Below the pieces are notes generated by a model. That model was not told where the DNA came from and made no database searches. It saw nothing but the letters and a program-made list of their open reading frames with translations. 64,000 nucleotides of DNA from Phialophora verrucosa (taxonomy: Eukaryota > Ascomycota > Eurotiomycetes > Chaetothyriales > Herpotrichiellaceae), in assembly GCA_002099365.1 (NCBI GenBank), contig MSED01000004.1, positions 2,356,001 to 2,420,000 on the forward strand, read 5' to 3'. Numbering within the stretch: position 1 is the stretch's first letter; each line of letters opens with the position of its first letter. This document shows positions 19,512 through 29,944 of the stretch, in pieces. Position numbers and translations under genes: made by a program.

Positions 19512-19891
19512 GGTCAAGAAGAAAAGAAATACTAGCAGGAAGAGTGCCGGCTCAACGGAACTGGGTGGTCTGTCACCAAAAGCCTCAAAGATCGAGTCAT
19601 TCACTGAACTCAACCTCTTGGATGACTAAGACAGACCCGGCCACAAACGGCTTAGCATGGCGGCGGATCTACCCACTCTGCCAAGATTTCAGCGCACGAA
19701 GCTTTTCTGCTCAACAACACCGCCTTCTGATTTCCTCCCGTCGAGCAGCTTCGTACTATTCCATCACCGGTCATCACATTACCGAACCGCGAGTTCAGGT
19801 CTTGATCGGCATCGAAGCTATCTCGAATCATTCCCTCCGACTCGCTCCGCACAACAAGATCCCACAATCTCAACCTCAAGCCACACACAAA
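19512..19891. promoter_or_regulatory. Shared divergent promoter region of cue3 and RPS20
   Basis: Only 380 bp separate the two start codons, so both promoters and both 5' UTRs must fit here. The last ~60 bases before RPS20 are CA/CT-rich with few G (acaatctcaacctcaagccacacacaaa), as is usual for fungal ribosomal-protein 5' UTRs. I cannot assign individual factor sites. Confidence 0.55.
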
Positions 19892-20303
19892 ATGTCGTTC
19901 CAAAAGCCCGAGAAGGATTTCGGCGAGGGCCCGGTATGCCAAAACACCCATACTCTTGCGCGTGCGTACGAGCTCTAATAATCTCTGTTTGTAGAAAATC
20001 CACAAAATCCGCATCACCCTCACGAGCCGAAAAGTCCAATCCCTCGAAAAGGTCTGCACGGAACTCCTCGAGCGCGCCAAGTCCAAGAACCTGCGCGTCA
20101 AGGGGCCCGTCCGCTTGCCCACGAAGACGCTCAAGGTCACCACCCGCAAGACACCCTGCGGTGAAGGTTCCAAGACGTGGGATATGTTCGAGATGAGAAT
20201 CCACAAGCGACTGATCGACTTGAATGCCCCGACCGAGGTGGTCAAGCAGATCATCATCAACATTGAGGCCGGTGTGGAGGTTGAGGTTACGATCGCTGCT
20301 TAA
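19892..20303 (+). CDS. rps20: 40S ribosomal protein S20 (uS10)
   Basis: Two exons give 116 aa: 19892-19933 (14 codons) and 19995-20303. The 61-nt intron has donor GTATGC and acceptor TTTGTAG. The core [45 protein letters not shown] and [10 protein letters not shown] is nearly invariant in eukaryotic uS10. The N-terminal tail is [14 protein letters not shown]; its K5 and K8 correspond by position to the lysines of yeast and human uS10 that Hel2/ZNF598 ubiquitinates on collided ribosomes. Both lysines are encoded by exon 1. The protein sits in the 40S head and is essential in all fungi studied. Confidence 0.98.
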
Positions 20304-20807
20304 TTGTACGCGCGCGGATCTCGGCTGAAGGGAAAGAGCGAGTGAGGGCGGCGTGGGCGCCATGGAGACTCAGCTTGCATTCGTGGCTGTGGTGGGATGA
20401 GATGTCATCAGGGCCTCTCGTCATCCGGCGGCACGAGAAGAATCAAGGCAATCAGACCGGCGACGTTCACCTGAAGAGTGCTGTGAAAATTACAAGGACC
20501 CGAGCGAACGGCCAGTTGCTCCCGAAGAGATAATTGCTTGCTCGCTTGACCATGCATTTAATGATTCCAAGCGCAACGCACTACATACATGCCACAGCTG
20601 GTAGAATTTCTTGTCCCTGGTCCATGCCCTTGTCCTTGGGCCAAAAATACAACCTCGCCCTTGCTGATTGAGCATTGTGTGTTACATTGCCGAGTATTCT
20701 CACATTTTCCTCGCGAGCTGCCTGCCCGCCATCGAGCCATGCCGATGAAACGCATTGCTATGTCGTATCTATCGAGTTCCTCACTAGTCCTGCCAACTAT
20801 CACTTGA
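20304..20807. other. Convergent intergenic region
   Basis: It lies between the 3' ends of RPS20 and the nucleoporin gene. It should contain both polyadenylation regions. No gene is seen. Confidence 0.5.
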
Positions 20808-23040
20808 CTAAAAGTCATAGACCACCCACTCGCGCAACGGCGGCACAAGCGGCATCTTCCCATCCTTCCACCTCCCTTCACTGAACAGGTGTCTGTAACT
20901 GTCCAGCACAGCCTCCGTATACTCCGCAACCTCGCCCTGGAGGTCCCAGATCTTATCCTCCCGATTCAAAGCCACGACATCCAGCGCCGCCGGCCCATCT
21001 GGGAACCATATCTTCTCGGATTCCCGATTATCAGGCCGTCGATAACAGGGGACATTGTTCTCGTACACGACGGGCTGGCCACGGTAGATGTGCAGTTTCC
21101 CTGCTGGGTCCTTCTGCGTAGGGCCTAGGGGGAGGGATTCGGTGTAATGCAGGGCATGGGGAGGTTTGTTGATTAATGGATGAGCCGTGGTTGAGGTAGA
21201 AGCCGGGAGCGCCGCTGTCGTCATGGGTGGAGGAGGAATGGAAGTCGGCGCGACAACTCCCAATGGATTGGCGCGCGACTGAGGTCGCGAGGATACTGGC
21301 GTCGCGGTGTCCATGTTTTCGTCCTTCGGTTGATCTCCTGTGGTCTTCACGCCGAAGGGATTCGTCGGGGCGCTGGTTTGACCGAACGCTGGGGCTGTGC
21401 TGGAGCCGAAACCGGATAGTGGTTGTTGTCCTTGTTGTATGCTTTGCGCCTGTGGTTGTCCGAAGGCTGGTAGGCTGGTGCTGGGCTGCCCGAAGGTCGT
21501 CAGTGGCTGGGCCGGCTTCCCGAATGCTGAAGATGGTTCGCTTGGTTGACCGAAGGCAGAGGTCGGTTGGGATGGTTGTCCAAACGCAGAGGTAGGCTGG
21601 GATGGCTGTCCGAACGCAGAGGCTGGCTGGGATGGTTGTCCAAACGCAGAGGTAGGTTGGGATGGCTGTCCGAATGTGGACGACGGTTGACTGAGCTGTC
21701 CAAAGGCAGATGATTGCTGGGGCGGCTGTCCGAACGCTGTGGATGGTTGACTTGGCTGCCCGAATGTCGACGCAGGCTGAGAAGGCTGGCCAAACGCAGA
21801 GCTAGGCTGTGACGGCTGGCCGAAGGTTGAAGTATTTGAACCAAAGCTACCAGATGCTGAAGCTGGAGCGAATGGATTCTTTGGTGCACTCGAACCGAAG
21901 CCTGGTGCCCCAAACGCTGGCTGACCGAACCCAGACGCAGGCTGGGATGGTTGGCCGAATGTTGATTGTGGCTGTGATGGAGCTCCAAATCCCGATGCTG
22001 GTTGCGATGGCTTTCCAAAGCTGGACGACGGCTGCGCAGGTTGGCCAAACGGCGACGCTCCAAATCCAGATTGGCCAAATGCCGGTTTACCAAACCCTCC
22101 AGCCGACGCAGTAGAGCCAGAGCCGAAGCCACCTCCACTTGTTCCGCTTGTACCGAACGCACCGCCTGAGGGACTTGCACCTCCAAATCCACTCTGTCCG
22201 AATGCTGGTTTGCCGAATGGCGAGGGCGATGCTCCAAAACCGGATGAGGGTTGACTGGGCTGTCCAAATGCAGGCGTTTTGGAACCGAATGGACTTGATG
22301 TGGAGCCCGAGCCGAAACCACCCCCCGTGTCTGAGCCAAAGCCGCCTGACATGTTTGACGACGGTTCGGTCTCTTTGATGATCTGCTCCTTTGATTTCGT
22401 CCCATCCATGCGCGTAAAGTCCTCTCGGTTGGGACGTTTCTTGGCCGCCTCCTGAATAAATTTCTCGACGTCGCGGGCGTTGCTGACAATCTGATTTATG
22501 TCTTGCTCTGCTTTGCTCCAGAGGGCGACAGCTTCTCGGTCGGCTTCATCCTGTTTCCCCTGGGCTGCGAGCTCGTAGAATCGTGCTCGGACTTCTTCAG
22601 CGCTGAATTCATTGTCCTGGAGCAAAGACGCCGGTGCATTTTTGCCCGGTCCATATGATGAAAGAATCCATTTGGGTCGACCTTTACCCGCACCGAGATC
22701 GCTTGGAATGTCGTCTGGGTTGAATTGCCAATTGTCTCTTCGGGCTGCACATGGACAGGAGTCAGTCCACATAGCTGAATAGATTGGAATGTTGTGGAAA
22801 TGCCAGGCTCCTTACCGTTGCTACCGCTGCCGCCAAACCGATTGTTCCCTGAAAGAGCGCCAAATCTGTTTTGATTGCTGCCGAACCCTCCACCACCTCC
22901 TCCTGCACTTCCAGGATGTTCATTCCGACAATTTGCTAGGAAGGAACCTTATTAGGAATGTCTCAAAGAAACCAGTTGGGGCTCCGATACATACCACCAA
23001 ACCTACAGTTTCCCTGCAGGAAATATTTACAGACAACCAT
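20808..23040 (-). CDS. FG-repeat nucleoporin with N-terminal CCCH zinc finger (Nup42/Amo1 type)
   Basis: Three exons give about 700 aa: 23040-22995, 22935-22816 and 22744-20808. Introns have donors GTATGT and GTAAGG. The start MVVCKYFLQGNCRFG joins ANCRNEHPG to form a CCCH finger, C-X7-C-X5-C-X3-H; the finger is split by intron 1. A Gly/Asn/Phe-rich linker follows, then a conserved helical segment (RPKWILSSYGPGKNAPASLL and EEVRARFYELAAQGK). A long FG domain comes next, with GFG/FGSG and then many FGQPSQP units, and the tail is conserved (LDSYRHLFSEGRW, REWVVYDF). In yeast Nup42 sits on the cytoplasmic side of the pore and works with Gle1 and Dbp5 in mRNA export; fission yeast Amo1 is its relative. 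The strongly repetitive FG domain is typical. Confidence 0.87.
21535..21830 (-). repeat. 30-bp minisatellite encoding 10-aa FGQPSQPxSA units
   Basis: On the plus strand gatggttgtc or gatggctgtc recurs at 21571, 21601, 21631 and 21661, spaced 30 bp, with diverged units on both sides. Each encodes FGQPSQP plus Thr/Ser/Ala variants. It is in frame with the nucleoporin. Confidence 0.85.
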
Positions 23041-24163
23041 TCTTCAACGGATTCTTCAAACTCTGGGCGGGTAGAGTATGAGAAACTGCCAAGATCCCGA
23101 ACCTCTGTCAACTGCGCTATGTCCTGGGTCGTCACTCCATGCCCAATCCGATCAGAAGCCCAACAACTGCGTGGTTGGCACGCGCGTGGCTCGTACGCTG
23201 CGCGCCACGCTCCGCGGTGGGTGTGAGGTTTTGTGACCAGCACCTGACAAAATGTTTCGTAGCGTCAGGCCGTCCTGCCCCCAGAACCAATTGAGGCTGC
23301 TATCCGGCGTGCTATCAGGCCATGCGATGGCGGTGGTATGCTACTCTTTTAAAAGTCTTGTCGCGTGATTGAAAGATGAGCGGCTGGCTGATGTCGCGAT
23401 ATTGAAGAAATCGGTGTTGATACACGAGACAGGGAAGATCAGTACAAGACGCGTCCACAAAGGGTTTAGACTGTTCACGAATAGGCATATTTCGCACTTT
23501 TCCACTTGGCATTAATTGTGCTTCACTTCATGGAGAAAACGACATATGATTTCTTTCATAGTTGTCCCAAGAAATATTCTGCCTTGTAAATTGCGTCCAC
23601 GACTCTGCTCCAGTATTATCAAGCGCAAAGCTATTGGGACAGGAGCACGAGTCCTTCAGGTCACCATCAAGTGTTCGGAGAAGCCCTTCGGGGTTTTTAC
23701 TCGAGTTACCTCACTTTAAGTACAGTCCCAAGTCGTCTGTCTACTCTTTAGCTCATTAGCTAGCTATCTGTGCGCATCATCTGCGCGAACTTGGGCAGTG
23801 CCGTGACTGCATATGCCTTCGAATGGCTTATGAAGAGCATCCATTAGCTCCTAGCCTAGAGCGCACCAATGGTATTGAGACAGCCGTCAGCGCGGATGAA
23901 AACCTGAGCCGACGCTGGGGACTTCTTGATGCTTGGTGACGTTCCATGGAGTAACGCACTTTGGTAGAAGTTTATGCGCCCCCGACGGACATCAACCGGG
24001 ACCCGCTCTAGGTGGCCCACGAAGATTATAGCACTCGTCGCTTGCAAATTAGTTACCACGCTCGACCGATGTCTGATGCATACCCACAGGTGCTCCAGGG
24101 CGCATTCCACGTCATCTTCATTGATTGCTGCGCGTCGCATCCAGCACTGCGTCGTGAGTGCTT
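23041..24163. other. Intergenic between the nucleoporin and AP-1 beta genes
   Basis: It contains the nucleoporin promoter and the 3' end of the beta-adaptin gene. Short ORFs at 23516-23759 and 23856-24140 have no recognisable features. No other gene is seen. Confidence 0.5.
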
Positions 24164-26611
24164 TCAGAGGCTTAACAAGTCTTCACTCGCACTGTCACCT
24201 CCAGCGTTGGCAAGTTGTTGTTTGGGAGGCGGTGGTTGCGACTGAGACAGATCCATTGAAGCAAAGCCATTCAAGATATCACTGTCGGACATGCCGCCAA
24301 ACCCAGACGAGCTTGGCATTGTGGTCGATCCTCCATTACCGAATACTCCAAGCAGATCGTCCATGTTGTTAGGCGCAGCAGGTTGGCTGACTGTCGGCGA
24401 AGCAACTCTTTGAGGTGTACCTGCAAGGCCTTCCAAGCCAGAGAAACCATCAGTAGGCTTCTCGGTAGCCGATGCCGGAGCTGCACCATCGAAATCAATG
24501 TCGAGCAAGTTCTCGTCGTTGTTCGCCGATTCCGGGGCCTTGCCTTGGACGGCGGCGGCGGCGGCAGCGGCTGCCAACGGGTTTTCTCGTGCATTCTGCA
24601 TTTGTTCTTCGATCGCCGCTTGTTGAACGGCGTCCGCACCGAAGCGGCCCTGACCAACAAATTGCTCGGGTGGTTTATGATATACCGAAGCCAATGTCGA
24701 CAGTTCGCCAAGGAGTCTGTCGAGAAGTGCGGGCGGTAATGATTGAATTGTGGTGGTGATGGGCGGCTTCTCGGACAGAATGATGTTTTTAGGGGCATTT
24801 TGGTCGCTTGTGTTGGAGAGCAATCGCCAGTAGACGTAGGCTCGGTCGCGGATATCTGGGTTGTCGCTCTCTGCAGTTGCTGCATTCAAGACCTTCTGGA
24901 CGAGGCCTTGGGCAGCCTGCGGTGACTTCAAGAAAAGTTTTACAACTGCGGTGAGTATTTGCAGCTGGGTCTGCATCTTGTTAGCTGCCTAGTAACACTC
25001 TGGGTTCGGGGCACACACCTGAGAAAACTCTTCAGCGAAGCCATCAACGAATCCACCGAGTATGTCACCGGCGTTGCTGATCTTCTCCGCATACTCACCA
25101 ACAATCCAAATAAGAGATCCTCGAGCATTGGGTTCATCCAGCTCGTCAATGCATTTGCATAATGTAGGGATGATGCCCTCGTAGCCGGGATATTTCCGGA
25201 AAATATCTTTGATGACCACAATAACCTCCTGTACAACATAGTTGACCTTCGTGTTGATCAGGTCCAGGAGAGCGTTGACGCACCGCTCGCTAGCACTTTC
25301 GATCTTGATGGCGACTTGTCCGATCGCCTTGACTGCTCTTCGCACGAAATCCATATCCACTTCCAACGCGTATTCTTTGAGTTCGGCAAGTAACTGATCG
25401 ACATTTGATTCGTTTGCTATCCGCACCATGATTTCGAGTTTCTGGAACTTGACGTAAGGGGGGTCGTTATATTTGCAGAAGAAGACTCGGATTTCCTTGC
25501 TGAGGATATCCGGCTGCTTCTGAAGGAGAAGGTCGATGTTTCGAAGAGCAACGTACTGTACTTCTGGTGCTGATGAGACTAACGTCACCAGGGGAGGTGC
25601 CATCTTCTTCAGGTACGACTTTTGCGTTTCTTGTGGGAGGTACCGCATGTGCAAAAAGACAGCCTTGACCGCAGCTACCACAACGCTCGAGTTGACGTGC
25701 TGGAATTGAGGTGTCACTCTTTCACAGATGTGTTCGGCTTCTTTGACATCGTGAGCCTTGTATTCGGCCAACGAACTTAAGATGGTAACTCTTCCCCATT
25801 CTGTGCATTCGTTGAGTGCCATGAGCAACTTCTTCAGCGTGTTCGGGGTGATTTGTAGAGCATTTGTTTCGGGTGCGGCCTCGCTGATCTCAGCAAGTGC
25901 TTGCACGGAGTTTGCTACCACCATAGGATTTGGATCTCCGATCATCTCTTGTAGGGTCTCAAGGAAGCCGTTTTCGAGACACATGGAGGGATTAAGGTCG
26001 AATAGTTTCGCAACACAGATGGCTGCGGTCTTTCGTACGTATGGTGATTCGTCTCGAAGCGTCTTGCGCAAGGGCTCTTCCATATAATCAATCATTTTGT
26101 CCACCCGAATGCAGCCCATAGTTCGGATTGCCAGGGCGCGGATTAGAGGGTTTGGATCTTCGGAGTCTTGTACAAAGGTGTTGACGGCTAGAATGCACAG
26201 ATCCGGGTGTGATTTGGCGTAATTCCTAGCATCTTGTCAGCAGTGTACGGCCTCGTGCGCACTTGCGGGACGAACATAAGATATAGGTACACCAGCTTCT
26301 TCTGGTCAAGGTCGGCGGTTGCGATATTTTTCAGGACGTCCGGAAACAGTTGTGAGACATCTTTACCCAGAGTCATAGCCATGATAGTCTTCTGGATGGC
26401 TTCTTTGCTGCAATCATCATCAGCGCCGTGGCAAGATACCATCGCAATCGACTCGACTTACCGCTCGTAGGCATATTGCGATCTGGCATGATATCTGTCA
26501 GCCGGGTCGCAACAGTAGACGCCGGGAAACCTACACAAGGCCAGCTCTCAATTCAAACGTCTCTCCTTTGCGAGGAGGCGCAAAGGCGTTCCTCACCCTG
26601 TTCATCGCCAT
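24164..26611 (-). CDS. apl2: AP-1 complex subunit beta (beta-adaptin)
   Basis: Five exons give 747 aa: 26611-26535, 26482-26462, 26407-26276, 26225-25019 and 24970-24164. Donors are GTAGGT, GTAAGT, GTTCGT and GTGTGT; all junctions keep phase. The N-terminus ([23 protein letters not shown], then SQYAYERKEAIQK) and the ARM-like trunk ([58 protein letters not shown]) are highly conserved in beta-adaptins. After about residue 560 comes a low-complexity hinge with polyalanine and a clathrin-box-like LLDIDFD, ending in DLLSL. The length, without a C-terminal ear, fits fungal AP-1 beta. It acts in clathrin-coated vesicle formation at the trans-Golgi and endosomes. Exon 2 is only 21 nt. Confidence 0.95.
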
Positions 26612-27070
26612 GGCGCCCAACTTGGTCGTGGTGAAAGGAAACTGCGCCGGAAATAGTGGAGAGCCTCTTTAATCGAAGGGCTACCGGGCCATCCTAGAGC
26701 ACAGTGCAAGCGATTGGCGACGTCAATCCTACTTTGCTGAAGAAAGACAAAGACGCTCGTTATGATCAAGTGTGACACGAGGCGAAGACAAGGGGAACGG
26801 ATGCCTGCAAGTGGTTCTCTAGCAGACAATTGAATGTTCTGGAGTTCGGAGTTGCCGTCGATCACCCATACGGGGTGCCAAGGCCGCCTTAGAGCAGCGA
26901 CAATATCTGGCCTGGAGGATTAGGGGCCGCTTTAACTTTGTTCAATCTCAAAGGCCCAAGTTTATTCGGGGATGCGACTTTCGCTCTGACCCCTGAGCGG
27001 GCTGCTGATAAGTCTACCGATGCAACGAGATGAGTTATGCCGGCATATTCTCATTCCATTTTCCTTCTCG
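26612..27070. other. Intergenic, beta-adaptin promoter side
   Basis: It lies upstream of the beta-adaptin start and downstream of the P450 stop (both minus strand). Nothing else is seen. Confidence 0.5.
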
Positions 27071-28675
27071 TCAGCGCCTGGTCAGGCTACAAATAAGACC
27101 CTCCTGCTGCACAAACCAATGGTTGCAGATGTGCCACTCCTTCTCCGGATAGGTCAACTCGACTCGGTACTGTCTAAACAGCTCGGGAATGACCTTGTGA
27201 ATCTCGATCCAGGAGATATTGCGGCCGATGCATTTTCGGCTGCCGGCACCGAAGTTGAGCTCCCAAATATTGTCCATCTCTTTCAGCTGACCCTCTGTCG
27301 CCGTTAGCCAACGGGTGGGGTCGAACTTCTCTGGTTCAGGGCCAAAGACTGGCGATCGGTTCGTGACCCAGGGGTTAACTCCAACGATGGTCCCTGCAGG
27401 GATGTGGTAACCTTGGACATCGAGACCTTCCGCTGGAACATGGCGTTCCATAAGAAAACCGACTGAAGGATGAAGTCGCATGGCTTCCTTGACAACGGCG
27501 CCGAGGTAGGGAAGTACAGTATTGGCCTCTTTGTAAGTGATTGGTCGACTGAGCTTCCCCGTTTTGTCTGCTTCGTCGATCTCAGCGACAAGTCGATCCA
27601 TACACGCCGGGTGGCGGCAAAGGAAATATACGATGGCGCGAAGTGCGATCGCCGTAGTGTCCGAGCCGGCGAAGACATTGGTGCTCAAGTGGACAATGAT
27701 ATCTCGGGTACTCATCTTCAGCGGGTCAGACGATTTGACGTATGCCCACCTGCTGAGCATGTCTCGGCCCTCAACGTCGGCATTGATCAGTTCGCCATCG
27801 CGCTTGATGCTGGCTCTCCCGTTGATCGCTTTCAAAGTGAAGACGAGCACCTGATTCCAAGTCTCCATAGCTGGCATGAGCTTTGTAAACAGTGGGTTTC
27901 CAAGGAGGAGGTCGTGGAACTCAGGAACTTGACCACAAAGAGCCGCATACGTGAGCATGCCCTCGATAGCCTTCATCATACCCTGAGTTAAATATCAGCC
28001 GTCATTCGGGGCCGTAGGGTTTGGCAGCCTTACATCGACGTCTTTGCCCTGCTCCAAGAATCCAAGTTTGCTCGCAAAAGTCACTTCTCCCACGACGTCG
28101 AAGGCAAAGTATTGCAGCCAGGCGCCAAGATCCACGGGTTCTCTTTTCGAGGCAAACTCTTCAAGACGGGTCATGAAGAGCGACACACAGGAGTCAATGG
28201 CCGCTTCAGACTGCAATAGGTTGGGCATGCTATATGCTGCACCGACCTTCCGCTTCTCGATGCGGTGATACTCCGGATCGCGGGTAGAAAAGAGGTTCAT
28301 CTCCGGCTTTTTCTTCCATGAGATGCACTGGATGGGGTAGAAGCCCGTCTTGGTAAAGTTCTCCTTGATGCCGTAGATGACTGGGATCACCGACGGGTCG
28401 GAGATGGAGACATGGCTGGGTCCGATGCGAACCACAGGGCCATACTTCTCATGAATGTTGATGGCAGTCATGTGAGCTTGGCCTTTCCAGACATCGTATA
28501 AGCGCCATAGCTTGGTGTAGGCAGCAACTGGTGGCCCTGGGATGTTCCTGAGTCCTGGTTTAAGTTTGTTGTAAACCAGAGAGAGCACCAACAGTCCAAC
28601 GACAAGGAGAATTGGGTGACTCCAGATCGCTTGTTTGGCAGCAATGACGAGGTTTTGGGGTGTGGCGGTGGCCAT
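27071..28675 (-). CDS. Cytochrome P450 monooxygenase, pisatin-demethylase-like
   Basis: Two exons give 517 aa: 28675-28034 and 27982-27071. The 51-nt intron has donor GTAAGG and acceptor CTCAG. An N-terminal membrane anchor (about residues 19-36, HPILLVVGLLVLSLVYN) is followed by the Pro-rich hinge NIPGPP. The I-helix has AGSDTT, the K-helix has KEAMR (ExxR), the PERF-like motif is FDPTRW, and the heme-binding loop is FGAGSRKCIG with the axial Cys. All catalytic motifs are intact, so the enzyme is probably active at the endoplasmic reticulum. Overall it resembles fungal P450s annotated as pisatin demethylase or benzoate 4-monooxygenase-like; the substrate is unknown. Its neighbours are housekeeping genes, so there is no sign of a biosynthetic cluster. 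Confidence 0.93.
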
Positions 28676-29944
28676 CTTGTAGAACGAGCTCTGGTAGATG
28701 TAGGATGAATGGGAAAATCAGCTATCCAGCATCATTCAAGCTTTATATAGCTTTCCCTGGTCCCTTTCGAAGTGTCTCTTCCAGTGAATACAGCATCCGG
28801 ATGGTGCACGGCTAAGGGCACCCTCATCCGTGTGAAAGTCATTGTATATCAGTCAGTTGGAAAGCTCTTGATTGGCCACTAAACAAGACAAGGCCTCAAT
28901 GCTTAAAGTATGTTGATCGATACCCACTGAGCAGTGGGCCAAACCCCTCATTGGGACCAGGGGGTTGACGGTGGTGACGTCCAGCGAATGAACATCGTAG
29001 TAAGTAAGGGGAGGACTCGAGCCTTTTGTCCGAGTTGCCCTTGACGTGTGTTACCTGTAGCCAGTCGCATTGGAGACAACGGAAACAGGAGCCCCCATGG
29101 AGGTAGATTGTTTGCTTGGCTTAGACAAGTATTGTCGGACAGAGGAGCTGACTTGGTGGCCAATGGAGCTGCCCTTACCATAGTATATCTGGCTGCTCTG
29201 GGTAATTTGACAAACCAGGGAAAAAAGGTTGAGCAGACCGGGGTCTACTGTGTAGGCTTGAAAGGTACGAGTAGATTGCACAATTGCCATCACCCCCGCC
29301 ACTCTTGTGCCCCCTGTGCTGGCAATGGTGTGGGGTCCGTGGGGATTACGGCGTACGAGGTAGCCGTTCGTGCCACTTCAGCCTCCGGCGGAGCATTCTA
29401 TGGTCTCCCGCATCCGAAAATTCTCTAAGCCCGATTTTTCGACTTGATATTTGCTAGAGCTCCTCGTAAGAATTGTGAGGAGGAACCTGCAGGAACGTCG
29501 AGTTAGTACACAGGGGAGCCGCATTCGGGTCACTTGAGGGTGGGAGAAGTGCCTGGAGTGTACTGAGGCGCACGTGTCCACCGAGGCCAAGACCGTTGAT
29601 ATCCAACATCCCTCCACCGTCAAGACATAGGCTGATGCTAAAATTGGACCATTGAACACGACAGCTGAATAGGAACGTCGGTGCGAAGTCCTACTTCCTA
29701 TCAATACTTTGTATACGGAGGCCGATACGGTAATCGACAGAGTCAAGCCAACACCGGAGCGAGCATTCACAGTCAGCGGATCAGTAAGAGAAGCCGCAAC
29801 GGAGGCTAAGACGGGGAGCAGTGGACGAGGTTCCTGCCAAACGAGCAACGTGTGTGTGCGAGGATCCAAGCAACCGCTGCACAGTCCACAACTATCATCA
29901 ATCCCACGCGCTCGGATGCTGCAGACGTCAGTAACGGGACACTC
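28676..29944. other. Divergent intergenic region between the P450 and Trm10 genes
   Basis: The 1.27 kb holds both promoters. A TATA-like tatatagc lies about 70 bp upstream of the P450 start (near 28743). An ORF on the minus strand (29378-29869) shows no family features. No gene is seen. Confidence 0.5.

Noticed and set aside
19657..20196. Plus-strand ORF starting in the RPS20 5' region and overlapping RPS20
   Set aside because: It overlaps the conserved RPS20 exons in another frame and reads across the RPS20 intron; no protein features.
21500..22489. 329-codon minus-strand ORF in another frame of the nucleoporin
   Set aside because: It is a frame-shifted reading of the FG repeats, giving His/Arg/Ser-rich text without domain features.
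29378..29869. 163-codon minus-strand ORF between the P450 and Trm10 genes
   Set aside because: No recognisable domain, and it lies where both promoters should be.
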